A stretch of 64,000 bases of DNA, taken from Actinomyces dentalis DSM 19115 (GTDB taxonomy: Bacteria > Actinomycetota > Actinomycetes > Actinomycetales > Actinomycetaceae). Positions 1 through 7,074 of this stretch are shown here, one piece after another. Within the stretch, counting starts at the first letter, position 1. Each line of letters opens with the position of its first letter. The stretch lies in NCBI RefSeq assembly GCF_000429225.1, contig NZ_AUBL01000016.1, positions 1-64,000 of the forward strand, in the 5' to 3' direction. The notes below the pieces were generated by a model. That model saw only the letters and a program-made list of their open reading frames with translations. It made no database searches and was not told where the DNA came from. The translations under genes were made by a program, and so were the position numbers.

Positions 1-134
1 CACCGACCACCGCGCCCCACCACGCGCGGCGAACCACCGCACCCCCATGCCACAATCAACCCCGCAGCACCGGCAACGACGCCGCCCAACCCCACCCAAC
101 CAGACGATGAAAGATCGAGGTTAATGCGGGACCC

Positions 135-265
135 AAAAAGGTGGCCGCCGCATATCTTTCACCCCCCATCCCAGGCGCACCCCGTCCCGAAGTGGCGCAA
201 TGACGCCATTCCCCGTGAGCGCAAGAGCCGCCGCGCACCCGAAAGTTATGCGCCAGCCACCTTTT
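135..265. repeat. Palindromic repeat family A, copy 1
   Basis: A 131-bp element bounded by imperfect inverted ends: AAAAAGGTGGCC on the left and GCCAGCCACCTTTT on the right, each followed inward by a CATATCTTTC/GAAAGTTATG-like stretch. The centre has a second dyad around GTGGCGCAATGACGCCA. A second copy lies at 43234-43375 with its interior in the opposite orientation. It has no coding capacity of its own. MITE-like or a structured extragenic element; the class is inference. Confidence 0.7.
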
Positions 266-402
266 CGCCTCCTCGGGCCACCCGCCACCGGCCGGTCCGC
301 GCCCGCGGGGCCCCAAGTGGCGAGCAGGGCGGCCAGATTCACCGCGCCCCGGCAGGTCCGCGCCCGCGGGGCCCCAAGGACGACGTCGGGCTGTTCACTA
401 CG

Positions 403-513
403 CCTTTTTCCCTCTGCTACGCTCCTCCGCCCTCCACTACGCTTCTTCTTCCCGTACAGTGAAGGGTCAAGGGGCGTAGCAGAGGGAAAGAGACGTAGCA
501 GACGACCTCGGAC
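403..513. repeat. Palindromic repeat family B, copy 1
   Basis: An inverted-repeat element just downstream of the mutM stop. The left side carries CCCTCTGCTACGC and a degenerate second CACTACGC. The centre has CGTACAGTGAAGGGT. The right side carries GGGGCGTAGCAGAGGG followed by GACGTAGCAGACG. The same order recurs at 21028-21126. A hairpin here could end mutM transcription, but there is no U-tract. Confidence 0.65.
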
Positions 514-532
514 CGGAACCGGCGGCGATCGG

Positions 533-1648
533 TCACGGGCGCGAGCGGGGACGGGTCTGGCAGCGCGGGCAGAAGGCGTGGCTGCGCCCGCCGATCACCT
601 CCGAGCGCAGCGGCGTCCCGCAGCGCCGGCAGGGCAGGCCCGCGCGCCCGTACACGGCGAGCCGGCGGGCGAAGAAGCCGGCCGCCCCCTCGACGTCGAC
701 GTAGAGGGCGTCGAAGCTCGTCCCGCCGACTTCGAGGGCGCGGCGCATCACCCCCGCGGTCTCGCGCAGGATCCGGGCGGTCACGCGCGGGCCGAGCTCC
801 TCGCCGCGCCGCAGCCCGTGGACGCGGGCGGCCCACAGGCCCTCGTCGGCGTAGATGTTGCCGATCCCCGAGACGATCCCCTGATCGAGCAGCAGGGTCT
901 TGACGGCCCGGCGGGAGGAGCGCATGCGGCCGATGACGCCGGCCTCGTCCAGATGGGGGTCGAGCAGATCCCGGGCGATGTGGGTGGCGCCGGCGGGCAG
1001 GAGGGGCGCGTCGTCGCCCCGGCCCCCGGGGGCGCCGTCGGCCGTGGGCACGAGGGGCGCCAGGTGCAGGCCGCCCAGCATGCGCTGATCGACCAGGTCG
1101 AGGGCGGCGACCGGCCCGTCCGCGCCGGTCGCAGGGTCGCCCGGGCGGGGGCCCAGGTGCAGGCGCACTCGCAGGTGCCGGGGGCGCAGCGACAGGTCCC
1201 GCACCAGGGTCGGGGCGCGCGTGGCCGTCAGGTCCGGGGGCTGTGCGCCGTCGGGCGCCGGGAGATCGGCATTCGGGGAGCCCTCGCCATCGCCCCGGGC
1301 GCCGGCGCCGGGCGGGGCGGCGCCAGCCGGGTCAATGCCGGACGGGTCAGCGCCGGGCAGACCAGTGACAGCGCCGGCCGGGGCGGCGGTGCGCACGAGC
1401 AGCTGGCCGCTCATGCCCAGGTGCGCGACCAGCGCCGCGCCGTCGTCGAGCGGCAGCCACAGGAACTTGCCGCGCCGCACCGCCGCCATGAGCACCCGGC
1501 CCTCCAGGCCCCGGACGAAGGCCCCGGGTCCCCCGGCCTGCCGGCGCAGCGGCCGGGCGTCGAAGACCTCCACCCGCTCGACGCGCCGCCCCAGGACGTG
1601 ACGGGCCAGTCCGGCCCGCACCGCCTCGACCTCCGGCAGCTCAGGCAC
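533..1648 (-). CDS. mutM: Formamidopyrimidine-DNA glycosylase (MutM/Fpg)
   Basis: Base-excision glycosylase/AP lyase that removes 8-oxoguanine and formamidopyrimidines. After the GTG start the protein reads PELPEVEAVRAGL, giving the catalytic N-terminal proline and Glu3. The helix-two-turn-helix region (LLDQGIVSGIGNIYADE) and a C-terminal zinc finger with two CxxC pairs (CRRC and CPRC) are intact. At 371 residues it is about 90 longer than usual; the excess is a Pro/Ala/Gly/Asp-rich insert around residues 85-145 and a second short one near residues 190-215. It lies 27 bases downstream of rnc and is probably the last gene of the coaD-to-mutM run. The related Nei family is excluded by the PELPEVE start and overall fit, with good confidence. 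Confidence 0.95.
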   Translation of the reverse strand: MPELPEVEAVRAGLARHVLGRRVERVEVFDARPLRRQAGGPGAFVRGLEGRVLMAAVRRGKFLWLPLDDGAALVAHLGMSGQLLVRTAAPAGAVTGLPGADPSGIDPAGAAPPGAGARGDGEGSPNADLPAPDGAQPPDLTATRAPTLVRDLSLRPRHLRVRLHLGPRPGDPATGADGPVAALDLVDQRMLGGLHLAPLVPTADGAPGGRGDDAPLLPAGATHIARDLLDPHLDEAGVIGRMRSSRRAVKTLLLDQGIVSGIGNIYADEGLWAARVHGLRRGEELGPRVTARILRETAGVMRRALEVGGTSFDALYVDVEGAAGFFARRLAVYGRAGLPCRRCGTPLRSEVIGGRSHAFCPRCQTRPRSRP

Positions 1649-1675
1649 GGCGCACCCCCGCGGGCCGCGACCGGC

Positions 1676-2596
1676 TCACGGCCGCGGATCCGGGTCGGCG
1701 CCGGATCGGTCCGAGGCGGCGTGGAGGACGTTACCGGCGCCGGGGCGACCCGGACCGGTGCGCGGGCCGGCGCCGGGGTCGGGCAGGCCCGGGTCGGCGC
1801 CGGGGGCGCCGGGCAGGCCCAGGTCGGCGCGCAGGGCCTCGTTGACGCCGGGCAGGTCGAGTCCGCCGTCGCCGTGGCGCGCCAGGAGCTCCGCGTAGGC
1901 GGCCTCGGCGGCGTCGTGCTCGGCCGTCTTCTTCGACGAGCCGGTCCCCCGGCCCAGGGCCCGCCCGTCGACCAGCGCCGTGGCCGTGAAGACCCGCCTG
2001 TGGTCCGGGCCCTCGCCGACGACCTCGTAGGAGGGGCTGCCCAGGTGGTGGGCGGCGGTCAGCTCCTGCAGGCTCGTCTTCCAGTCCAGCCCCGCGCCGC
2101 GCGTGGGCGCGGCGGACAGGAAGCGGGAGACCAGGCGGGTGACGACCTCGCGGGTCGGCTCCAGCCCGTGGGTGAGGTAGGCAGCCCCGATGAGCGCCTC
2201 GACCGTGTCCGCCAGGATCGAGTCCTTCCGCCTGCCGCCGGACAGGGCCTCGCCCTTGCCGAGCTTGATGAACTCCCCCACCCCCAGGTCGCGGGCGACG
2301 GCGGCCAGCGCGGGCTCGGAGACGGTGGCCGCCCGCATCTTGGCGAGCTGGCCCTCGGGGGCGTCGGGGTGGGTGCGGTAGAGGTTCTCCGTCACCACGA
2401 TGGACAGGACCGAGTCCCCCAGGAACTCCAGGCGCTCGTTGGTGGGCAGGCCGCCGTTCTCATGGGCCCAGGAGCGGTGGGTCAGGGCCAGGTCCAGCAG
2501 CGCCGGGTCGATCTGCGCCCCCCACCGGAAGACGAGGGACTCGACGTCCGCGCGCGCGGGGGGCGGCGTGCGCCGGGACTTGCGGGACCCCGGCAT
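1676..2596 (-). CDS. rnc: Ribonuclease III
   Basis: Double-stranded-RNA endonuclease for rRNA precursors and structured mRNAs. The signature [15 protein letters not shown] lies near residues 58-72 and the second acidic cluster [12 protein letters not shown] near 130. The dsRNA-binding domain follows, with [14 protein letters not shown] and [16 protein letters not shown]. The final 60 residues are a Pro/Gly/Asp-rich tail absent from typical family members (about 230-250 residues). The ATG overlaps the stop of the upstream DUF177 gene as TGATG, so translation is probably coupled. The usual actinobacterial order has rpmF between these two genes, but there is no space for it here. Confidence 0.95.
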   Translation of the reverse strand: MPGSRKSRRTPPPARADVESLVFRWGAQIDPALLDLALTHRSWAHENGGLPTNERLEFLGDSVLSIVVTENLYRTHPDAPEGQLAKMRAATVSEPALAAVARDLGVGEFIKLGKGEALSGGRRKDSILADTVEALIGAAYLTHGLEPTREVVTRLVSRFLSAAPTRGAGLDWKTSLQELTAAHHLGSPSYEVVGEGPDHRRVFTATALVDGRALGRGTGSSKKTAEHDAAEAAYAELLARHGDGGLDLPGVNEALRADLGLPGAPGADPGLPDPGAGPRTGPGRPGAGNVLHAASDRSGADPDPRP

Positions 2597-3246
2597 CAGG
2601 CCCGCACCTCCCCGTCGCCGACGGCGCCCCCGCCGTCACCGGCACCGTCATTCCCGCCGCTCCCATCACCGCCGACGGCGCCGCCCGGGGCCCCGTCCCC
2701 GCCCCCGGCATCGCCGTCGAACAGCCCCGCCAGCGCGGACCAGCGCGGGTCGACCACCTCGTGGGCGTGGCCCTCGGGCAGGTCCTCCATCCTCTCGCCG
2801 CAGCCGGGGCACAGCCCCGGGCAGTCGGGGCGGCACAAGGGCCGCTGGGGCAGGCCCAGGATCAGGGCGTCGCGCAGGGCGGGCTCGAGGTCGAGGTCGG
2901 TCTCGCCCACGAGGAAGAGGTCCGCGGCCTCCTCGTCCCCCTCCTCGAGCCGGGCGGCCGCCGCCCCGGGCAGGAGGTAGAGCTCGTCGAAGTCCACCGT
3001 GCGCTCCTCGTCCAGGTCGCGCAGGCAGCGCACGCACTCGCCGTGCACGCGCACCCGCGCGCCGGCGCGCACGAGGACCCCGTTGTCCATGGAGATCAGG
3101 GTGGCGTCGAGAAGGATCGGCGAGCCCTCCGGCACGCCGATGACCGGCGTGCCCAGGCCCGCGGGGGCGGGCGCCCGGCGGTGCACGGTCTTCGCGGCGC
3201 CGCTGGAGCGGGGCAGGTCCACGATATCGACGACGAGTCCGGTCAC
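2596..3246 (-). CDS. DUF177 (YceD-like) large-subunit assembly protein
   Basis: DUF177/YceD proteins are linked to 23S rRNA or large-subunit biogenesis and typically precede the L32 gene. The sequence shows the family pattern CVRCLRDL around residue 85, the acidic stretch FDELYLL, then [14 protein letters not shown] near 150, and a conserved [12 protein letters not shown] end. After that comes a low-complexity Gly/Asp tail of about 35 residues. Start ATG at 3246 follows CAGGAGGAAG. Four cysteines in the CPxC-type segment could bind metal. The L32 gene expected immediately downstream is missing; rnc follows directly. Confidence 0.85.
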   Translation of the reverse strand: MTGLVVDIVDLPRSSGAAKTVHRRAPAPAGLGTPVIGVPEGSPILLDATLISMDNGVLVRAGARVRVHGECVRCLRDLDEERTVDFDELYLLPGAAAARLEEGDEEAADLFLVGETDLDLEPALRDALILGLPQRPLCRPDCPGLCPGCGERMEDLPEGHAHEVVDPRWSALAGLFDGDAGGGDGAPGGAVGGDGSGGNDGAGDGGGAVGDGEVRA

Positions 3247-3345
3247 ATCTTCCTCCTGGTCCGGGGCCGCCGCCGGGGCGGGGCCTTCGCGGGGTGAATC
3301 TACCGGCGTCGGGCGCCCGAGCGGGAGCCGGGGGCGGCCGGGGGG

Positions 3346-3906
3346 TCAGCGCGAGGCGGTCGGGTCCACCGACCACCCGGCGAAGCGGCGCGAGGACTCC
3401 TGGGAGCGCTCGCGCCCCTCGCCGTTCTGGGCGCCGCCGAGCCTGCCCGCGAGCACCTCGCGCCCCGCCCTGACCTGCTCGGCGAGCCGGCTGATCTCCG
3501 CCTCCAGGAAGGCCAGGGACCGGTCGGAGTACTCGTCGGCGCCCCGGCGCAGCGCCCCGGCGCGCTCCTCGGCGGTGCTGACGATCGCGTCGGCGCGGTC
3601 ATTGGCCATGCGCACCACGTTCTCGCTGGCGGCCAGGCGCTCGGCCTCCTCCTGGGCGCGCAGGACGATCCTCTCGGCCTCCGCCTTCCCCTGGGCGAGG
3701 ACCGCGTCGGCGTCGGCCACGATCTGCTCGGCGCGGCGCACCGCCCTCGGGACGGACTCGCGGGCCTTCTCAATGAGCTCGAGGGCGTCCTGGCGGTGGA
3801 CGATCGCGGAGGCGCTCATGGGCATGGAGCGCGCCGAGGCGATGAGGGTGTCGAGCTCATCGAGGATGCGCAGGAGGTCCTCTCCCGCGTCACGGCTGGT
3901 CGTCAC
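3346..3906 (-). CDS. SepIVA-like coiled-coil cell-division protein
   Basis: A 186-residue, largely helical protein with long charged heptad-like segments (residues 40-150, rich in Ala, Glu and Arg), and no membrane segment or signal peptide. In mycobacteria the gene at this position beside the DUF177-rnc-fpg block is SepIVA, a DivIVA-type septation factor. I base the call on that synteny plus the coiled-coil character. The C-terminal 35 residues (GGAQNGEGRERSQ...) look disordered. The start MTTSRDAGED follows a GGATGAGACC stretch. The exact role here is inferred. Confidence 0.7.
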   Translation of the reverse strand: MTTSRDAGEDLLRILDELDTLIASARSMPMSASAIVHRQDALELIEKARESVPRAVRRAEQIVADADAVLAQGKAEAERIVLRAQEEAERLAASENVVRMANDRADAIVSTAEERAGALRRGADEYSDRSLAFLEAEISRLAEQVRAGREVLAGRLGGAQNGEGRERSQESSRRFAGWSVDPTASR

Positions 3907-3937
3907 GGTCTCATCCTTCCAGATGGCGTTGAGGTGG

Positions 3938-4450
3938 TCAGGGTCGCCCGGCCGGCGGGCGGGCCGCGGCGGGGGCGAGCTCGCGCTCGAGGGCCGCCAG
4001 CACGGCGGCGGGCACGAGCCCGGACACGTCGCCGCCGTGCCCGGCCACGTCCTTGACCAGGGAGGAGGAGACGCGGGCGTGGGCGCCGGCCGCGGCCAGG
4101 AAGACCGTCTCCGGCCCGCCCAGGTCGCGGTTGAGCAGCGCCATGGGGACCTCGGCGTCCAGATCCGTGCCGCCGCGCAGACCCTTGACGATCGCCCCCG
4201 CCCCGCGCTCGCGGCAGTAGTCGGCCAGGAGCCCGGGGACGACGTCGACCTCCACCCCGCTCAGATGGGCCAGGGAGGCGCGGGCCAGCTCCAGGCGCTC
4301 GTCGAGGCCGAACAGGTGGCGGCCGCGCTTGGCGGCGTTGTGGGCGACGCCGACGACGACCCGGTCGAAGACGGTGCGGGCGCGGGTGACGACGTCGACG
4401 TGCCCGAGGGTGATCGGGTCGAAGGTTCCGGGGTACACGGCGAGCGTCAT
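3938..4450 (-). CDS. coaD: Phosphopantetheine adenylyltransferase
   Basis: Catalyses the fourth step of coenzyme A synthesis, 4'-phosphopantetheine + ATP to dephospho-CoA. The nucleotidyltransferase motif GTFDPITLGHVDVV sits at residues 8-21, with the T/HxGH-type histidine. The substrate-binding run GLRGGTDLDAEVPMALLNR is near 92-110, and VSSSLVKDVAGHGGDVSGLV closely fits the family's C-terminal motif. At 170 residues it has typical length. It begins the minus-strand run coaD, SepIVA-like, DUF177, rnc, mutM, with a 31-base gap to the next gene. Confidence 0.97.
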   Translation of the reverse strand: MTLAVYPGTFDPITLGHVDVVTRARTVFDRVVVGVAHNAAKRGRHLFGLDERLELARASLAHLSGVEVDVVPGLLADYCRERGAGAIVKGLRGGTDLDAEVPMALLNRDLGGPETVFLAAAGAHARVSSSLVKDVAGHGGDVSGLVPAAVLAALERELAPAAARPPAGRP

Positions 4451-4571
4451 GGCAGCACGCTAGCGGGCGGGCCGCGCGGAGGCGGGACGCGCGCCGAGGA
4501 CCGGCCCGCTCCGCCCGTGTGACGACGCCGACCCCGCCGCCCCCGGCCCGCAACACGGCTCCCCGTTTTGC

Positions 4572-4601
4572 TTGCATCCTGGGCGCGCCCCTCCTTACAG
4601 T
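4572..4601 (+). promoter_or_regulatory. Sigma-70-type promoter candidate
   Basis: TTGCAT at 4572-4577 and TACAGT at 4596-4601, separated by 18 bases. Transcription would start near 4608 and run toward the small frames at 4682 and 4774, the lipoprotein gene at 4997, and possibly rsmD. No operator-like repeat is evident. Confidence 0.5.
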
Positions 4602-4681
4602 GGGCTCATCCATCGCAACCCGACATATTGACCGACCGGTCCCGGCGCCGCGCGCCGGAGCCCGGTCGACACGGAGTAGAC

Positions 4682-4774
4682 ATGGCTCAGTCCAGGATCC
4701 AGGCAGCTTCCTCGACGTCCCCCGCCGCGACCGGCGACTTCTGCCGCACGACCTCGTATCGCCGTTGTCAGTGA
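4682..4774 (+). CDS. Possible 30-residue leader peptide
   Basis: ATG preceded at good distance by GGAG (ACACGGAGTAGAC), encoding a peptide that starts MAQSRIQAASS, ends SYRRCQ and contains two cysteines in its last twelve residues. It lies about 75 bases downstream of the promoter candidate at 4572-4601 and its stop overlaps the ATG of the next short frame. A regulatory upstream ORF is plausible. It could equally be chance, since no homologous family is recognised. Confidence 0.25.
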   Translation: MAQSRIQAASSTSPAATGDFCRTTSYRRCQ

Positions 4775-4996
4775 TGTTGACGACCGCGCGCGCCCCGACC
4801 CTGGCCGGGCTGCGCCCTCGCGGTCGTGCAGTCGCACTCCATGCCGTCCCGGTCCGCACCGCCGTCGCGCACCGGGACGCGCCCGTCAGCGCCCCCTCGT
4901 CTTCGCGCGACCCTCTTCCACGGCATTCCTGACTCGCGCCCTCGTATTCTCGCACATTTCCACAAAGTCTTCGAATCAGCTTTTCCGGAGTATCTC

Positions 4997-5332
4997 ATGA
5001 CCTCTCAACGTCTTCAATTCTTTCGCCGTCGACGCGCCGACCAGGTGAACTCCCCCTCGCTGCGCACCGCCCGCCGCGTCGCCCAGACGATCGCCATCCT
5101 GACCTCCGTGAGCCTGGCGCTGCTGACCGCCTGCATCTGCGTGGAGCAATCCACGGCCTGGGGGGCGCCGGGACCGCAGGGGGCCCTGGCCGCGGGTCCG
5201 GCCACCCTCCCCGACGACGTGGAGGTATTCATCGAGCCCGCCCACCGCGGCGCGGGGCGCACCGTGGCGCAGGACTTCGTCGAGCGCGGCGCGGGGAGCG
5301 AGCGGGTCGAGTTCTGGTCCGTGCAGAGCTGA
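4997..5332 (+). CDS. Small predicted lipoprotein or membrane-anchored protein
   Basis: 111 residues starting at ATG 4997, chosen because GGAG stands six bases upstream; a longer in-frame start at 4826 lacks support. A basic N-terminus (FFRRRRADQ) precedes a hydrophobic segment (residues 31-52) ending in LLTAC, which fits a lipobox. The mature part is about 65 residues, Gly/Ala-rich, then DVEVFIEPAHRGAGRTVAQD. I do not recognise a family. It lies 42 bases upstream of rsmD on the same strand. A simple single-pass membrane anchor rather than lipidation is possible. Confidence 0.55.
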   Translation: MTSQRLQFFRRRRADQVNSPSLRTARRVAQTIAILTSVSLALLTACICVEQSTAWGAPGPQGALAAGPATLPDDVEVFIEPAHRGAGRTVAQDFVERGAGSERVEFWSVQS

Positions 5333-5374
5333 CGGGCCGACGACGGGGCGCGGGTCCGGCGTAGGGTCTGGGCC

Positions 5375-6016
5375 ATGACGAGGATCGTGGCCGGGTCGGT
5401 CGGGGGACGCCGGATCGAGGTGCCCCGCCGCGGCACGCGCCCGACCTCCGAGCGCGTCCGGGAGTCCCTCTTCGGCAGGCTCGAGCACTACGGGGCACTC
5501 GACGGCACCCGCGTGCTCGACCTGTGCGCGGGCTCGGGGGCGCTGGGTCTGGAGGCGGCCAGCCGCGGCGCCGGCGAGGTGGTGCTGGTGGACTCCTCGC
5601 GCACCGCCGTCGCGGTGTGCCGGGCCAATATCCGCGCCCTGGGCCTGCGCGGCGTGCGGGCGGCCTGCGCGAAGGCGACGAGCTTCCTGGCCGGGCCCGC
5701 CTTCGCCCCGATGGACCTGGTGCTCATCGACCCGCCCTACGACCTCGACGAGGCGGGCGTCGCCGCCATGCTCGCGCCCCTGGTCCGGCGCCGGGATCCG
5801 TGGCTGGCGCCGGGCGCCGTCGTCGTCCTGGAGCGCTCGGCCCGCTCCCCCGAACCGGTCTGGCCCGCGGGGCTGAGACGATTCGGCGAGAAGAGGTACG
5901 GCGAGACGCGCGTGTGGTTCGCCGAGCCCGGCGGGACCGGCGCGCCCGATGGGGCCGACGTGCTTGCCGAGCCCGACGCGCCCGCCGAGCCCGGCGGGAC
6001 CGGCGCGCCCGGGTGA
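5375..6016 (+). CDS. rsmD: 16S rRNA guanine-N2 methyltransferase RsmD
   Basis: SAM-dependent enzyme expected to methylate G966 of 16S rRNA. The N-terminus MTRIVAGSVGGRRIEVP is highly typical. Motif I is LDLCAGSGALGLEA (residues 48-61) and motif IV is LIDPPYDL (near 119-126), the DPPY variant common in RsmD. Residues after about 185 are a low-complexity tail containing two copies of a GGTGAP unit and Asp/Glu/Pro-rich linkers, encoded by a short direct repeat (near 5930-5946 and 5994-6010). In many actinobacteria rsmD sits beside coaD and recG; here coaD is divergent, about 0.9 kb to the left. Confidence 0.93.
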   Translation: MTRIVAGSVGGRRIEVPRRGTRPTSERVRESLFGRLEHYGALDGTRVLDLCAGSGALGLEAASRGAGEVVLVDSSRTAVAVCRANIRALGLRGVRAACAKATSFLAGPAFAPMDLVLIDPPYDLDEAGVAAMLAPLVRRRDPWLAPGAVVVLERSARSPEPVWPAGLRRFGEKRYGETRVWFAEPGGTGAPDGADVLAEPDAPAEPGGTGAPG

Positions 6017-6077
6017 ACCGGCGCGCCCGGGTGAACCGGCCGCCCCGCCGTCGGCGCGCCCGGGGCGGGGCGGCGCC

Positions 6078-6917
6078 CTACAGCTTGCCGAGACTGATCT
6101 TCCACGCGATCCCGGTGCCGATGTGGTACAGTTCCGAGAACGAGTCCTGGTTGACGGCGACGCCGATGTTGAGCAGGGAGTTGACGTACACCAGCGGCTC
6201 CCCGACTGAGACGCCGGCGAAGGTGCGCGTGAACGGCATCTGGTTCTGGTACCGGAGCTTGCCGTTCTCGCGGATGGAGACCCGGACGAAGTCGCCCGAG
6301 TCCACCCCCAGCGCCCTGAAGGAGTCGGCCGGGATATTGGTCCACAGCGACCCGAAGCGGATGTCCAGGATATCGATGGTCCCGGTGATCTCCCCGTCGC
6401 CGACGACGACCTCGCCCAGGGGCAGTCGCACGAGCTCGGCCGGGGGCAGGGGCCCGCCGAGCTGCTCGAAGGAGATCCGCCCGCCGGCCAGGCGCGCCCC
6501 GGCGTAGGCGTAGATGTCGCGGCCGTGGAAGGTGTGGCTCTCCCGGCTGCCGGCCAGGGCGTGGGCGTCCTCGTCGATCTCGCGCGCCTGACGGATCCCG
6601 ATGTAGCGGGCGAGGTGGGTGAGCGTGCCGTTGTCCGGGGTGATGACGATGTGCCCGCCGTCGGTCCGCACGGCGACGCTGCGGCGGTCCGAGCCCACGC
6701 CCGGATCCACGACGGAGACGAAGACCGTGCCGGCGGGCCAGTGGCTCGTCGTCTGGTAGAGCCGGTAGGAGGCCGCGAAGATGTCGAAGGGCGGGATCTC
6801 GTGGGTCAGGTCGTGGATCGACAGCGTCTCGTCCACGCTGAGGGCGACCCCGTACATGGCCGCGACGGCGCCGTCGACCAGCCCGAAATCCGTTTGCAGC
6901 ACCAGCTTCGCACTCAC
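6078..6917 (-). CDS. S-adenosyl-L-methionine hydroxide adenosyltransferase (DUF62)
   Basis: Family of the bacterial fluorinase/chlorinase, whose common members hydrolyse SAM to adenosine and methionine. Visible hallmarks are LQTDFGLVDGAVAAM (residues 7-21), FVSVVDPGVGS (65-75), VITPDNGTLT (near 90) and SHTFHGRDIYAY (near 124), which carry the Asp-Arg-His residues of the hydrolase subgroup. At 279 residues it is the standard length. The start is GTG at 6917. It stands alone between rsmD and recG, so its pathway partner is not shown by context. Halogenase activity is unlikely given the hydrolase-like HGRD motif. Confidence 0.88.
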   Translation of the reverse strand: MSAKLVLQTDFGLVDGAVAAMYGVALSVDETLSIHDLTHEIPPFDIFAASYRLYQTTSHWPAGTVFVSVVDPGVGSDRRSVAVRTDGGHIVITPDNGTLTHLARYIGIRQAREIDEDAHALAGSRESHTFHGRDIYAYAGARLAGGRISFEQLGGPLPPAELVRLPLGEVVVGDGEITGTIDILDIRFGSLWTNIPADSFRALGVDSGDFVRVSIRENGKLRYQNQMPFTRTFAGVSVGEPLVYVNSLLNIGVAVNQDSFSELYHIGTGIAWKISLGKL

Positions 6918-7074
6918 CGGGGCGGGCTCCTTCGCAGATCGACGCGCGGCGGGATCTTAGCAGAGCCATCGGCCCCGCCGCGGACGGCCGTGGCCCGCGG
7001 GCGCCGTCCCGCCGGCGCGCGGCCGGGGCGGCGGGCGGCCGGGCGCTCGCCGCCCGTGCGCGGCGGCGCCCCGC

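Larger units (their letters stand above)
1..532. other. Gene-free left edge with two palindromic repeats
   Basis: I see no convincing gene here. Open frames exist on both strands but have no recognisable family, no good ribosome-binding site and repeat-derived sequence. The stretch holds one copy of repeat family A (135-265) and one of family B (403-513), described separately, plus a G+C-rich direct repeat of the type CCGCGCCCGCGGGGCCCCAA near 295-317 and 355-376. The first 120 bases are C-rich and might be the tail of a proline/threonine-rich protein entering from the left, but nothing decides this. Confidence 0.5.
4451..4996. other. Spacer between coaD and a small lipoprotein gene
   Basis: A 546-base stretch with no recognised gene. 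It contains a good plus-strand promoter candidate (4572-4601). Downstream of it are two short open frames in tandem: 4682-4774 (30 codons, preceded by GGAG) and 4774-4932 (52 codons, its ATG overlapping the first stop as TGATG). Neither product resembles a known family. They could be leader peptides or chance frames. Base composition dips toward A+T at 4561-4700 and 4925-5000, as expected for regulatory DNA. Confidence 0.45.

Noticed and set aside
1-462. Plus-strand frame open from the left edge to 462
   Set aside because: Pro/Arg-rich, runs through repeat A, no start signal or family; cannot be told from chance.
200-2980. Very long plus-strand frame (926 codons) opposite mutM, rnc and DUF177
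   Set aside because: Antisense shadow of three well-identified genes in GC-rich DNA; composition is Arg/Ala/Gly without domains.
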